A stretch of 64,000 bases of DNA from contig JAKOGH010000660.1 in assembly GCA_024811115.1 (NCBI GenBank), positions 1-64,000 of the forward strand, in the 5' to 3' direction. How positions within the stretch are numbered: position 1 is the stretch's first letter; each line of letters begins with the position of its first letter. Position numbers and translations under genes: made by a program. Positions 33,776 through 45,811 of this stretch are shown here, piece after piece. The notes beneath the pieces were generated by a model that saw only the letters and a program-made list of their open reading frames with translations, was not told the origin of the DNA and did no database searches. Source of the DNA: Terana coerulea (Eukaryota; Basidiomycota; Agaricomycetes; Polyporales; Phanerochaetaceae).

Positions 33776-36597
33776 CCTTTGCGAGGGTCGCTGCGAAGAG
33801 AATGCTGTAGAGCTGGTGGCGACGGGCAATACTTGGCTCTTGATTCAAGCCTCGGGGAGGCGAGTTATACAGGCGTTACGGCATCTAAAAGCGGAGCCAG
33901 TCTTTTCCCACCGGCCGCAGTCCAGTATGAGGAGCAGGCACCTGGCATGAGAAATTGAGGGAACTCAACTACGTCTAAGCCAGTCGTCAACCAAGAAAAT
34001 AGTACGGCACGGAACACGAGCCGAGATTTGATTGCATCTATGGTGATATATGACTGTACAGTGCTTACTGGTGGAATACGTTAGGCTGAGCCCCCTATTC
34101 GTAGTCAGCAGCTTGGTACGGCTACGATAGGTTACGATGCATTTCGCAGTCTAGTAGAGAAAGCCACGCAATATTAGCTACAAGCATTACTGAGTAGCAT
34201 ATAGTTACGCTACCTTGCGAAGTGGCGAGCTTGAGGCAAGCAAAGGGAGGGGGCTCAAAGCTGCTTGCGCTGAGACAGGTAGAGGTCGTCTCTGTACCAG
34301 GTCTGTACCGCACAGTAAAGTTTAGCGTTTAGTGGCGAGACTTACCGGCACCGGCGATCTGAGCAAGCCGGTCATTACGAGTACTGACTGATCACTGATT
34401 CCAATACAGGTTGAATTGTATTGAACGCTTACATAAGCATAAGTCGCCTGCCACCGTACTGCATCACGCTGCAAGTATTCGAGTGACTCTCCTTCTCACC
34501 ATGTTCCACCTTGATAAAGCAGCTAGCTGTCGACAACCCTTACCCTCGTTGGACAGCAAGTGCGCTCAGTCCCTAGTGTTGGCCTCTGGCAGTCATCGTG
34601 CTCGACCAAGGCACTATGAATAACCATCCGACGTTCCTCGTTCGAGGTTTCGCGTTTTGCGTGCCACGCTCGACATACTGGCCCGCGTTCTGCATCAGCA
34701 AAGGACTGCATAACGTCTGGGGCAATGGGTGAGTAGAAGAGAGCGAGTAGGAGAGATGGGCAGTGATGGATTGGATACCAAGGTACGCCTATCTTCAGTG
34801 CAGCCCGGGAACGCGCCTCTCATGGCAGCAACGCACAGGTAATTTTGTAAGCTCAGTTCTGCCGATGCTCGAAGCCACACAACGCACGCCTTCTCCTTAC
34901 TTTCACCACCTGTGCTTCGTGGCCTCAGCGTCACCAGGGGATCAAATGGACGGCTTCGAAACCGCCGACCGCGATGTGGCAAAGAGCCCTATAGGCCCCG
35001 ATTCGCAAGTAGACCGTTCCTGCTGGCAATCATAATATTTTTGACATGACCTACAGTGCGACACAGTCGATATGTTGAAGAGCAGCACACAAAGGGGATA
35101 GCTGGGTCAGGGAGTCAGTTCGAATGTCCAGGTACGTGGCATGGTTAGACCACCGTCGACACGACGGCTTTGACCAACGGATGCTTCACAGTGGGTATCA
35201 TGGCAAGACCACCGCAGCGCGCTCATCGTTGGAGGTCCGTCTCGGCTAAGTCGTTTCGCCGTCCATCTCGCAAGCACCACCTCCAAGATGAGCTGCCGTT
35301 TTGCAGTACGTGACCATGTTTTACTGACGGCGATGCGTTTTCATTTGTTGGACAGCTTCTACGAACATTTTTAATGGCTCTGGCATTGGCTTTGCTCATT
35401 TCCGCCGTGTCCGCGCGATATCTCAGCAGTGTCCACTGCATGTTCCTCTACGGTATATACTATGCGGGTTGGCGCTCACCTCGCACAGTGTACCATGCTA
35501 TCCCCATTCGCGTCCGAAGCCGTCCAGGACGACTCTCAACCCTTCTCTGCTCTCAGTAATCGTCCCCATACCTCTGACACCCGCATACTTCGGCACATAT
35601 AATACATGGCACCTCCTTTTGCTTGTCCTGACGCTTGGACTCCTCTCCGTTGTGACTCAAGAATCATGCGCTGTTGGTTCTGTGGACCCGCTCTCTATGT
35701 CATCTACTGGCTGGATTCGCCGCAAGCCATTATTGGTGCGCCCGAGCCATGTGCAGAGACGATCGTTCAACGAAAATGTCTCTTTTGTACTCACAAACGT
35801 GGTTGGGGCGCGACGCGTGGACGAGGATGAAGCGTTCAGGTCGAGCAGACCGCGGTTATCATAGTCGACGTGCCCGCTATGTACATGCGCGAAGCTCGTA
35901 CCGTACACCAATGCAGCCGGACGACGAGTATGCGAAGAGCATCGTATCCGACCCGGGGGTATCAGCGGCGGCCAGGCGCGAAGACGGTCATAGGCAGCAA
36001 CATATTCGAAATATTTCTAAAAATGCCGACAGTCAACATGGCCAGCATGGCATATATTTTTGCGCCGTTACACTGGCTCTCGTTCTCTCGGACACCCATG
36101 GACCACGATCATGTATATGTAGATGTTCTGATCTGGAAATGAGATCCCTCGGTGTCCGGGATCGTGGGTTTGTAGCAGCATGGGCAAACACATTACTAAG
36201 CTGCATTCAATTACAGCAATCCATGCGAATATGGTGTCGGACTATGGGCACAGCCTACACTACGGGGGTCCAGTTTTCGGCCTTCCTGGTGCCATGTTGA
36301 GACTCGTACAACCGCGACGGGACCGAAAGTCGCACCGGAGAGCCCAGAGTGCGACCCTTCGACGTCTCGTAAGCCTGTAGCTCCTGTGCACCAATATATC
36401 AGGTTAGTTCTGCGCAGAACCTGACGGTGTATGAGTTGTAGATGCATTGACATATCACCACGAAACCGAATGACAAGTGGGGAGTTCGCCGACTAAAACG
36501 TTCCCACAAGGAAAGGCTCCCCAAATGTCCTCCGATTGTGAGCAATAAGAGCAACGAACCTCGATATATTTTTTGTTGGTATGAATCATCAGTCTTC
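33776..36597. other. 2.8-kb intergenic stretch without a supportable gene
   Basis: Several frames of 60-200 codons occur (for example around 35,370-36,300) but none shows a domain, a coherent exon series or a hydrophobic pattern I trust. A short self-complementary motif, AGGTT-AGTTCTGCGCAGAAC-CT, is at 36,400-36,424. Unannotated relics may be present. Confidence 0.4.
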
Positions 36598-37079
36598 ATG
36601 GTGCCTCTCGATACTCTCAGCTTACCGCTCTCCTACCAGAAATATCTTCTTACCTGCTTTGTGCTATACATCGGGTACCAATGTGCGCACCGTGAGCCTG
36701 TTGCCACTCTGCCGCCGGGGCCTTTGGGTTTGCACGTTGGTGTGTCGCTCTTCCGGATTATAGCAAGACATAGTCTTAACGAAGGTGGCTTTGCAGAGCA
36801 CGCCCCTGCCGATACCTAGCTGACAGCTCGTTCTCCTTTCTCATCTCCGCCGTACCCGCCATGCTTGAAATCTTCTCTGTTCCCGACAAGTCTCAGAAAG
36901 TAGTGTTTACCACAGGGCTCGTGAGGTACTATTCGTCCTCGTTCTTTGGTCTTTGCTTCGGACTGACTGACCTCATATGCTGGTCCCCCCGATGCGTGCG
37001 AATCTCACATCATGTCATGCTCCACGTCCAAGGCGACTCAAGTCCAGTGCCGAGCAGCACACTGCGCAACGTTGTGTAA
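36598..37079 (+). pseudogene. P450 remnant with internal deletion joining hinge to heme exon
   Basis: ATG 36,598 opens a P450 anchor exon (LLTCFVLYIGYQ, VATLPPGP) closely related to that of the gene at 17,937. Directly after LPPGP the DNA continues as the heme-loop region: TTTGGGTTTGCACG matches the FGFAR codons of the sister gene, and its downstream intron and C-terminal exons follow (VPDKSQKVVFTTGLVR). Roughly 380 codons in between are missing. The heme cysteine codon has become CGC, and the acceptor before the last exon reads TG instead of AG. Introns are retained, so this arose by genomic deletion, not from a processed transcript. Non-functional paralogue. Confidence 0.85.
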
Positions 37080-37220
37080 CGTCTTGTGTCTGTAGCTCAC
37101 TGCAGTTGGGATGCGTCATTCCTTTCAGCTTTAGACTCAATTTGAAATATCGTGCATTCCTTTCCCCGAGCTTACCAGTAATAAGCGCCGCCACGGAAAA
37201 GTCGCGGATAATTAGCAAAA

Positions 37221-37829
37221 ACCGGTAGGCAACCAGTGGCGGCCACCTGGTGCAGCCACCAATTTATTTTGGTGGTTGGTGGCAATTGGTGTGAACTAGT
37301 GACCGCCAAAATGAGTCGGTGTCTGTCAGTGAAGCACAGTGGTGGTTGTACAGTACATGCAGACTTGAATTCACTTCAAGATCTGCTAATTTATTTATAC
37401 ACTAAGTAGCTTGCTGTATGATCACTAGCCTTCCGAGGATAATAAAAACCAGCGAATTGCTGTGCCACGTATAGTCTGCATAAGATCTTTGCTAGACTGA
37501 CCGATTGTATCTATTTTGTATCTACTAGTACATGCCCGAGGTCAAAGCGCCCGAGCTTTTCCTTATCGCCACTTGACTGCCATAGTCAATATCCTGTGAT
37601 TCTTATTGTAGCAGACTCATTACGTATTATAAGTTTCACTGAAAAACACCATTCCGCGCCTCAGGGGGTGCCAGAAACATACCCAGCCACCAACGAACAC
37701 CAGTTGTCAACTTGTCACTGACCGTCGCACGCCAATAACCACCGGCGGCCAACATATCTTATCACGAAATAGCCTAAATTGGTAATGGTTGCCACCGGCC
37801 ACCACCAACCGCCAACGGGCGTCACCGGT
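37221..37829. mobile_element. Candidate 0.6-kb inverted-repeat element (MITE-like)
   Basis: Begins ACCGGTAGGCAACC and ends GGCGTCACCGGT. The terminal 40-50 bases on each side are rich in GGTGGC/GCCACC words that pair imperfectly with the other end, around an AT-rich middle. No clear target duplication was found, so the exact ends are uncertain. No coding capacity. Confidence 0.45.
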
Positions 37830-38805
37830 CGGCGTTGTTTCTAGTCACGGGCATATGACTCGAGCTTACCGCCGGTGAGCACTGAAAGTTATGAGATGGA
37901 AGCCTGGTGGCGAGCCGCCGGAATGTCATCGCGGGAGTGAATGACGCATTCAGTTGGACTGACGTCGACAACTTACCATACGCTTGGGCGTGCGCGTGAG
38001 ACGTGATCTGCCTTCCTCCATTCCCATCCATCCTTACACCTTCCGCCTTCGATATTAGAGCCCTCACATGCACACTTGCACTACCAGATCTGGATGGTTT
38101 CCCACTGGCCGCGAACAGACGACTGGCTATCACTGGCTGCTCGGTTCAGTCCCATGACAATAGGCAGTGCACGAGATACGTTCCGAGGGAATTCCTTGCC
38201 TAGGCTGGTATCTTGTGACGGGGAAGGCATAGAACCATTGTCCACAAAGGTATTCCTCGTCGCGCATTTCCTTCCGCTTGTACTTCATAATCAGCTTCTT
38301 AGAGCCCTTTTTCACTGGTGTACGAGACATCTAAACGATGTTGCACGTAAGTGTCACGCACTTGAGAGAGCCGAGGTCCACGGATGTCGAAAGCAAGGCC
38401 GATCCCATCATCGCAACACATAATGTCGACATGAGCCAGGAAGCCGAGGTTATGGGCGCAACATCGCACTGTTCCGCGCATGAAAGCACTTGCTTTCAAT
38501 TTGATAATGTGAGAGTTATGAACGTATTCGGAAGACTGCAAAACTCGCTCTGTTCCAGGTCACATACCACCACCGGAGAGTCGCCGCGCATCGATAGGTT
38601 CCTTACCTCGATGACTATTCTCCCTGCGTCTGTTTGGGGGTAGCACGTGTTTGCTGCAATCATGGCGTTGTGCGGACCTTCCTGTACGGCTCTGCGCTGC
38701 AAGTTCCCCAACTTCAGGCTACATAAACGGCAGACTACGGGCGACACCCGACGTTCTCGCTCAGCAACACCCTTCTCGGACTCCACCAAACTCGAGACGA
38801 CAACG
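37830..38805. other. Intergenic, AKR promoter side
   Basis: No gene recognised. A weak TATA-like ACATAAAC at about 38,721 lies 85 bases upstream of the AKR start. Confidence 0.35.
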
Positions 38806-40264
38806 ATGGCGTTCCCTCCTGCTAGCAACCCACCGACATCCCTGGGTATCTACCGTAGACTCTCCCCCAAGGCAGGGGTGTTTGTCTCACCGCTGCAAAT
38901 CGGCGCCATGAGTATTGGCAGCAAGTGGGCGCAAGTAGGTACGACAAGCAAGGACGCCGCGTTCGAATACCTAGACGCCTTCTTCGAGGCGGGTGGAAAT
39001 TTCATTGATACCGCCAACAACTAGTGCGCACGCCAGATTTACGTTGTGAAATTGCTGGCTGAGCTCTTTACAGCCAAATGGGCGAGAGTGAGGCGCTACT
39101 CGGTGAATGGATGGAAGCGAGAGGCAACCGGGACCAGCTGGTGATTGCGACGAAGGCATGTCTGTGCCCATGTGTTGCGTGATTTGTTTAACGTGTGCAT
39201 CCTACGCAGTATAGCGGAAACTGGCAAGCTGGCAATCAGAGCATTGGAACGCCCGCCGGATTTGTCGGCAATAATGCCAAGTCAATGAAGCTCAGCATTG
39301 AGGCCAGCCTGAAAAAGCTTCGCACCACATACGTCGATGTTCTGTATGTTCACTGGTGGGACTGGACGAGCGGCGTAGAGGAGGTAATGGATGGCCTGCA
39401 TAAGCTGGTCTCCCAGGGTCTGGTACTCTACCTGGTGTGTTATCATTTACAAAAGAGTATATCCGCCGTTCACTAATGTACGTGCATAGGGTGTCAGTAA
39501 TACACCTGCATGGGTCGTAGCGAAGGCCAATCAGTACGCGCGAGACCACGGCAAACCTCAGTTCGTCATATACCAGACAGAGTGGAACGTCATGTCTCGA
39601 GATGTCGAGCGGGACATAATTCCGATGTGTCGCGCCGAAGGTAAGTGTCCGCCATGCGATAGAAAATGTAGGCTCACATCCTAGCAGGCATGGCTATCGC
39701 ACCTTGGAACATGTTCTGCTCGGGCAGACTCCGCACTGACGCTGAAGAAGAAGAGCGTGAGCGCAGCGGCACGGAAGGTCGCAAGGGATACAACCCCAGC
39801 TGGAAGCGCAACGAGCTTGAGCGGAAGGTGAGCGGCGTTCTGGAGAAAATTGGCAAAGAAGTAGGAACTACCAATATCCGTGCCGGTGAGTAGCATGACT
39901 AGTCCAGGACTGTAGGTGATGCTAACGCGGCGCAAGTTTTAATTGCCTACCATCTTCATAAGATGCCTTACGTGTTCCCGCTTGTTGGAGGGAACAAGGT
40001 GGAGCAACTGAAGTCCAACATCGAGGGTCTCAAGCTTATACTCACCCAAGAGCACATTCGCGAAATTGAGAGTGCAGCCCCTTTCGATATTGGATACCCT
40101 ATGAAGTACATTGTGAGTTGTATCTCCCACTGCTCTCTACTCGTCGCTCAGCTTCACTTGACCCTATCCAGGGCGATGGGTCGACGCCTAACCGAAACAA
40201 TCGTGCAGCAATTGTCTGTGATGTCGAGCCTTTCCCTGCGCCCATACACCCTGCGTCATCCTGA
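38806..40264 (+). CDS. Aldo-keto reductase, aryl-alcohol dehydrogenase type
   Basis: Six or so exons. ATG 38,806 starts [24 protein letters not shown] motifs are [11 protein letters not shown] with the split Tyr codon TA|C across the first intron (Asp and Tyr of the tetrad), QLVIATK (Lys) and [11 protein letters not shown] (His). [47 protein letters not shown] and [13 protein letters not shown] follow, ending with TGA at 40,264 after a Pro-rich tail. All introns keep frame. It resembles fungal aryl-alcohol dehydrogenases and norsolorinic acid reductase-type AKRs, NADPH enzymes that interconvert aromatic aldehydes and alcohols. In context it could act on the aldehyde released by the A-T-R enzyme (inference). 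Cytosolic; intact. Confidence 0.9.
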
Positions 40265-41325
40265 TGGATGCACTTTCTGCTGAGTCGATGTAATTACCGC
40301 GCGTCGCGTAGGTAGACCATGCACAATGCCATACCCGCGGAACTCCATGTTGGATCATGACCTGAGCGTACTGCATAGGACAGAGTTGACTGCATTCGAC
40401 AGCTCTGCAAGGATCAAGATGGCCTTATCTACACTGAGCTTGAAGGGCCGTAGATACAACACCTGCAGTAGCTTATTGTGGCTGCATTGAGGTCTCTCTG
40501 AGGCCTGAAGGCACACTCCATTCTCGGAGACTTCACCTGCGCGCTGAGAGCCTGTGCGCCGCTGCAGTGCAGCGCTCGACGCGACGTACAGTGTAGTGGG
40601 CGGCCTTGCAAGTAACGACCCTCATAGAGAAGATGTATAAGTTGTCATTGAGAGTGCACGATGATGTACTGAATAATCTCGCCCATCCTGAATTCCCTGC
40701 CGCGCACCAACCGCCGCGTGCACAACGGCGCGATCGAGACAAATCTACCTGCATCGAGCCATCGCAGCTCCATGCTGTCATTCTTGCTTGCAGCGCACAC
40801 GCAAGCTCCTCCCAGTGCACCGCGCATACCCCGGCCAGCGCGGTTGCTCGCCTCTTCACAGAGCGAGAACATGTAGCCCAGGCTACGCCAAGCGCCACCA
40901 TGCCCGCATCCGCTGGACCACTTCATTCCATGCGACGACAATACACTCGCACCTTGAAGCCTCCGTGCTCACATATAACAGCACACACTTGCTGAACGGC
41001 ACGAGCTGGCATGACTCACGCAGCCCATTGACGTACCCGCCGCCCGCCGCCAACTCGTATACACTACCGGGACGCGACCAACTCTTGCACGTGGTGGGCT
41101 TTATCGTCGGGGTATGGAACATCATGAGCGTTTCGTTCAGGCGGGTCCTCAGCGACCAGCGGACGGTTGTGATCTTCTTCCAGTATCTGTCGCGGTAAGT
41201 GCTGCTTCTAGACATCATCAGCAAAACGTACAAGCGCTGACAACTGATGAGCGCTGACGAGCACTGAGAGCACTGACGACTGGTTTGGAACCGAAGTTCG
41301 AGCCCTGCTGAAGCCAGGCTTTTAC
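40265..41325 (+). other. Intergenic, with a weak hypothetical ORF at 40,788-41,198
   Basis: The plus-strand frame at 40,788-41,198 ends in a stretch that looks protein-like (LLHVVGFIVGVWNIMSVSF, then VVIFFQYLSR) right before a GTAAGT donor-like site. No continuation is found because repeats follow. It may be the 5' end of a gene truncated by transposon activity. No family recognised. Confidence 0.25.
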
Positions 41326-41685
41326 TAGTGATTGGCAAGGGTAAACCCTCCATACTCAGAGGGCAACCCTTACCCTTACCCTCCAATACCCTTACCCTCA
41401 TGAAGGGTAAGGGTTAAGGGCTACCCTTCAAACCCTTGCCAAAATAGGCTGAAAATGGTGCTTTAAATGCCTTTCCCTACTTACTTATAATGTCAGTCTT
41501 TTATTTGAGTGGCTTCCATTAGTATAGAAAGCACTTACAACACTTGCAGCTCTCTCTAGCAATATACCTAGCACTTGAATACAGACCCCTGCCAGACAAG
41601 GGTTAACTTTCCTCAACCCTTACCCTTACCCTCTGTACCCTTACTCTTAACCCTTGGAGGGTTTGCGAACCCCTGCCTATCACTA
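41326..41685 (+). mobile_element. hAT-type MITE, copy 2 (intact, 360 bp)
   Basis: Starts TAGTGATTGGCAAGGG and ends CCCCTGCCTATCACTA, flanked by the 8-bp duplication GCTTTTAC (41,318-41,325 and 41,686-41,693). Internal CCCTTACCC-type runs near both ends. Same length as the de-interrupted copy at 9,135-12,141. Non-coding. Confidence 0.92.
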
Positions 41686-41954
41686 GCTTTTACTAGATTT
41701 TGTATTTTCTTAGTTCCTCATATTTCATAAACTATGCTGGACGTGAATGATGATGGTTTACTCACCGAAGCTTTGCTGCAAGAGTCGGATGCAAGAGGGG
41801 TCAAAAACGTCTGAGAGCTCTCAAAACGACTACTGAGACTGGCGGGCGCTGACGGCACTGAAGGGACTGAAGTGCACTGAGATGGCTTCATCAGTACCTG
41901 TCAGTACCACTCAGCGCCAATGCAACTTTGCTGATGCAGCTCTCTGCGCTATAC

Positions 41955-42082
41955 TCAAATAAGACTCTTTCAACTATCAACTCACTAACGTGTGTATCAG
42001 CCAACCTACAGGTGAGTAACCATCCTAGCTTCCTCTAGGCCTCGGTAGGAGTGTATGCCGCTGTATGCACTGCACTTCTACA
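41955..42082 (+). repeat. LTR family B fragment (R/U5 part)
   Basis: Plus-strand sequence from GCAGCTCTCTGCGC to CTGCACTTCTACA matches the reverse complement of the family B LTR, including the CCAACCTACAGGTGAGTAA stretch that hosts the MITE at 9.13 kb. Upstream U3 sequence differs, so it is either a divergent subfamily or a truncated copy. Confidence 0.65.
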
Positions 42083-42900
42083 CTGAGCGTGCATAGCCCT
42101 TCGTTCTCACGGACACGTCATGTACTCACATACCGCTGTAGTTCAGACTGACCGTCCGTTTACTAGGTGAATACATAAGAGAGACTTTCCCATACTCTGA
42201 GCTTCGGACTGACTGTCCGTTTGTTAGCCTCACGCGCGTCCACCTTGCGAGACGGACCCTTGCGAACTCTGGTATCAGCGTATATCTTTGTTAATCCCCT
42301 TGGGTCCAACGCTGAGTCAATATTAACTCCCTCGTCATGGTCAGTAGCTTCGACTCACCATGAATAATCGGGCACGCAGGCCTGCTTCCCTCATAGCTCA
42401 GGCTAACGGTCGTACAGGAAGGAAGATAATGATGAGTTGAGAGTGCTGCTCAAGAGGTCGCGGTGGTAGGAGGTAAAGCACCATTCCGCTGGCGTCCTAA
42501 CGGCACTATAGGAATAAGCGCCTAACTACAGGCCATCGCAGTCACGGTAAAGGCTTCATCATCTCGGTTTGATCTAGATGCGCCACTTCACTTTGTGACC
42601 CACAAGAATCGACAGTAATATTGGTATGCGTCTCGCCTTTCTACTCAAGTCTGGCGAGGCTTGACTTTCAGTTGCTGATATATCGCTGTGCATTTCGACA
42701 TGCACGTGCGTGGTCTGAGCTTACTACTGCCTGTATGTCGCAGCGTTCGCGTTAGGTACAGCCTCAAGCCCTTACATCGATCTCTCTAACGTTCCGTTCC
42801 AAGGGACGGAAGACGCATTCCTCGATGTGAAAGCCGCAGGGGGGGGGGGGGGGGGGGTAAACTTGGAATATCGTGCCTAGGCTACAACCAACCGCGACTG
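42083..42900. other. Intergenic, 3' flank of the GMC gene, with a G19 run
   Basis: No gene recognised. Contains an uninterrupted run of 19 G at 42,839-42,857, 44 bases beyond the GMC stop codon. Confidence 0.5.
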
Positions 42901-45811
42901 TCACTTCTGCTTTATCATTTCAGCGATCTACAGAGTAACCACTCAGTGGGAAGTTGCTTCAGCAAATCTATACCACTCACCTTCTCCCCAATCGCATACA
43001 CAGTGGCTTGAATATGACATCCAATATGAATCGGTATGATGCTTGCGTCAACCACCCGCAGATTCGTTGTACCATACACCGTTAGGGTCGCGTCAACAAC
43101 ACCTATTAGAAAATAGTCAGTTCTGTCAAGACAAACGAACAAAATGTTGCCCACCTCCGGCGTCCCGGGGACCCATGGATGCTGTACCTGATGAAAATAT
43201 TGGCATCGTTAAACTTACGACAGGGTGAGGGCGGTATTTGCTCACCGATAAGATGATCCCCGCCCTGCCGTTACCGCGTCAGCAAATCAAGAAGACAGAT
43301 TGGTGAAAGAGCTTACAAATGACGATTCCCGAATATATCTAGAACAGCCCACCGATGTCAAGCGTGTGGCTAGCGAGAGTGCATAAAACGTACTGAATTA
43401 GATCTTCGTCCGTCTGTTGAGATGGGTCAGGGTCCACTTGAGCGGCGACGAAATCGGAGAACGGCGAGACCTTCCCAATGTTTTGGATGAAGCGTACGGC
43501 ATTAAGGAGCACCTGAGTGTCTGCATGGGTGGCTTCACTCACAGTCCTGGCTTAAAACATGATGGTAACGGGTTTGCGCACCGAAATCGCTGCTAAGGAA
43601 ATTTGGGTCTAGAGCATTCGGCGCCAGAGGATCGCTTGAGGAGATATGCTGATCTGCGAGGTCAGAAATATATTAGGAATAAATGGCCATGAGTAGTGCT
43701 CACCACGCTGCCACGGCTTACAGGATGCTACGACGAGATTAAGCATACTTTACAGAGTCCAGGAAGTAGAGCAGCATGAGCTGTGCGCACCAGACCGCCT
43801 CCTATCATCGTAATGTAGCTTTGATTCGCCTGAGGGCTGAAGAAGGCGTGGCTAAACTGAATCAGCTCAACCGCCGGAACATCCCCCTGTGTAAACCACT
43901 CGCGCTGCAGCGGCGCTTTCAGCCGCTGAATCGAACCAACCGACGAGTTGCGCGTCTCTTCGTCAAACAATCGTAGCAGAGCGTTGAATTCATCTTGTCC
44001 GGCGATTGTTGAGAGAGGCAGGAATGCCTGGGCCGAGTCGGTAAGCGACAGAATGCCTCTGTGCTTTGCGGCGCTACAGCGAATGGGAATGAGTTGGACG
44101 ATAGCATAGCGTGGAACAATCATGAAACTCACTAGAGCGCGGCTTGTTCGCTGGCAAAGGTAGCGTTGTTTCGCAGTACATCTGAAACGGGGGCGAGTTC
44201 AATCACGATATTCCGTCAAACGTCGTTGAAACTCACCAAATGTCGCAACTCCAGGCTTGAGTTGCCACTGAACGGGGGTAAATAGGTGCTCCTAATTCAT
44301 TTGTGAATGTTGTAATTACTAATAAGATGGTCAAACTCACCTGGAAGTTCTCGCCCACCTGTGGCAGGTCGACTAGGACCGGAATACCGTGAGATTTCAG
44401 GATAGATGAGTTGCCGATTCCTGCAGAGCAGTAAGGCAACGTAGTAAGACACAGAATGACATGTTCGCGCACCAGAGAGCTCCAAAAGCTGCGGTGTCTT
44501 GGCAGAACCCGTCGAAATGATAACCTCCTGGGACGCATGGGCTGTAAATTCATGACCTTCGGCCAGCAATTGAACTCCAGTCGCAGTGAGTCCGGATCGA
44601 GACTCTGAGAAAAGTATCTTGGTTGCCTAGATCGTCCAATATCGCAACGTAGAGTAGAGGAAGGGCTTGGACCACGTACCTGTGCGCTGAGCAGGACGTG
44701 GTAGTTGCTGTTCTGCTGGTGGGAACGGAAGTACGTTACGGCTGGGTATGATCTGGTGTTGTTCTCGCGATTCACGGAAACAAGGGTGTTGACGGCTCCT
44801 AACGTGTTCCCGTTTTGCTAGACCCAGATATTAGTGACAGAGCTACAGCGCAGCAGATTGAGGTATACCGGCTCCGCGTTGGTGTCAATCCCGATGTTGT
44901 TCAGTGTACTGACCATCTTGAGCTCAATGTCGAAGGTAAAAGGGTTGTATGACGCCTGTGGCAAGCGTTACGTCAGACGCCTTTTACTGAAGAAGAGCTC
45001 GCGAGTACCTGGATGGGACCTGAGAAGCCATGGAATAGTGGGTCGTCAGCCAATGCGTGAGCTGCGTCCTCTTGAGAGATCCCAGGGTACAGATTCGTCG
45101 GGTGCAGCGCTAGAGTCTCCGCCTTTTTCATGAAAGGCAGCAGACCCGCCCATGTCCAACCCTCGTTTGGCCCAAATACGCTAAGCGAGTTGTACTCGGC
45201 AATGGATGCTCTTCCCCAGGCCATGCCATTAATACCGCTAGAGCCGCCAAGCATCTTACCCCTGTATGACAGTGAGTTGAGCGAGCACACCGTTCAAGTA
45301 ATGACTAACCTAGGCAATGCAATGGATCGTCCAGCAGCGAAGGCCTGGGGAACCGAGGTGAAAAGCCAGTCGTACGTTGCATTCCCTGAAGGCGAGTTTC
45401 CTGCAGAAGATGTCAGGTTAACTCTACTTTTGAATCCAATGACCTACCAGGTGCATCTATGATGGGGTCGTTGAAGTGAGTTGTGCCGGCCTCTATGAGG
45501 CCTACCGTCACTGAGGGGTCCTCGGAAAGCCTACGGGTCAAGTGAGGAATAGGCACGAGAGTACGGTCAGAAAGTGGTGGTAACCTGGAGGATAGCGTTA
45601 CACCGGCTGTTCCACCCCCTAAACAGTCGTTCAACAATAAGGACCAACGCACACGCCAGCAAAGCTCACCAATAACTAGATAGTCAAACTTGATCTTGAT
45701 GAAGTCATTCACGCTCAATATCGCAGGCTCTGCTGGGGTGCAAGCTGCGAATAGAATAACGCGTGACGCAGTCGTGAGGAGGAGGAGGCTGCGCAAGTAC
45801 GTTTGAGACAT
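42901..45811 (-). CDS. Secreted GMC oxidoreductase (aryl-alcohol-oxidase-like)
   Basis: Many short exons on the minus strand. ATG 45,811 starts a hydrophobic signal-peptide-like N-terminus (SLLLLTTASRVILFAAC). FAD-binding FDYLVIGGGTAGVTLSSRL follows once the intron near 45,640 is removed, then VGLIEAG, GMC signature 1 (GKMLGGSSGINGMAWGR) and signature 2 (GSAKTPQLLELSG with IGNSSIL). Then VLVDLPQVGENFQ, the first active-site His in DHLIGTASMGPRDAGG, VYGTTNLRVVDASIIP, and the second His in GCHIQATVYAIGEK. A short last exon (IAEMIKQK) stops at 42,901. The FAD enzyme oxidises primary, often aromatic, alcohols to aldehydes with O2, giving H2O2. Some middle exon borders are approximate. Appears intact. 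Confidence 0.87.

Noticed and set aside
35374..36300. Series of ORFs (up to 208 codons) between MDR gene and P450 remnant
   Set aside because: No recognisable domain, no consistent exon chain, and frames overlap on both strands.
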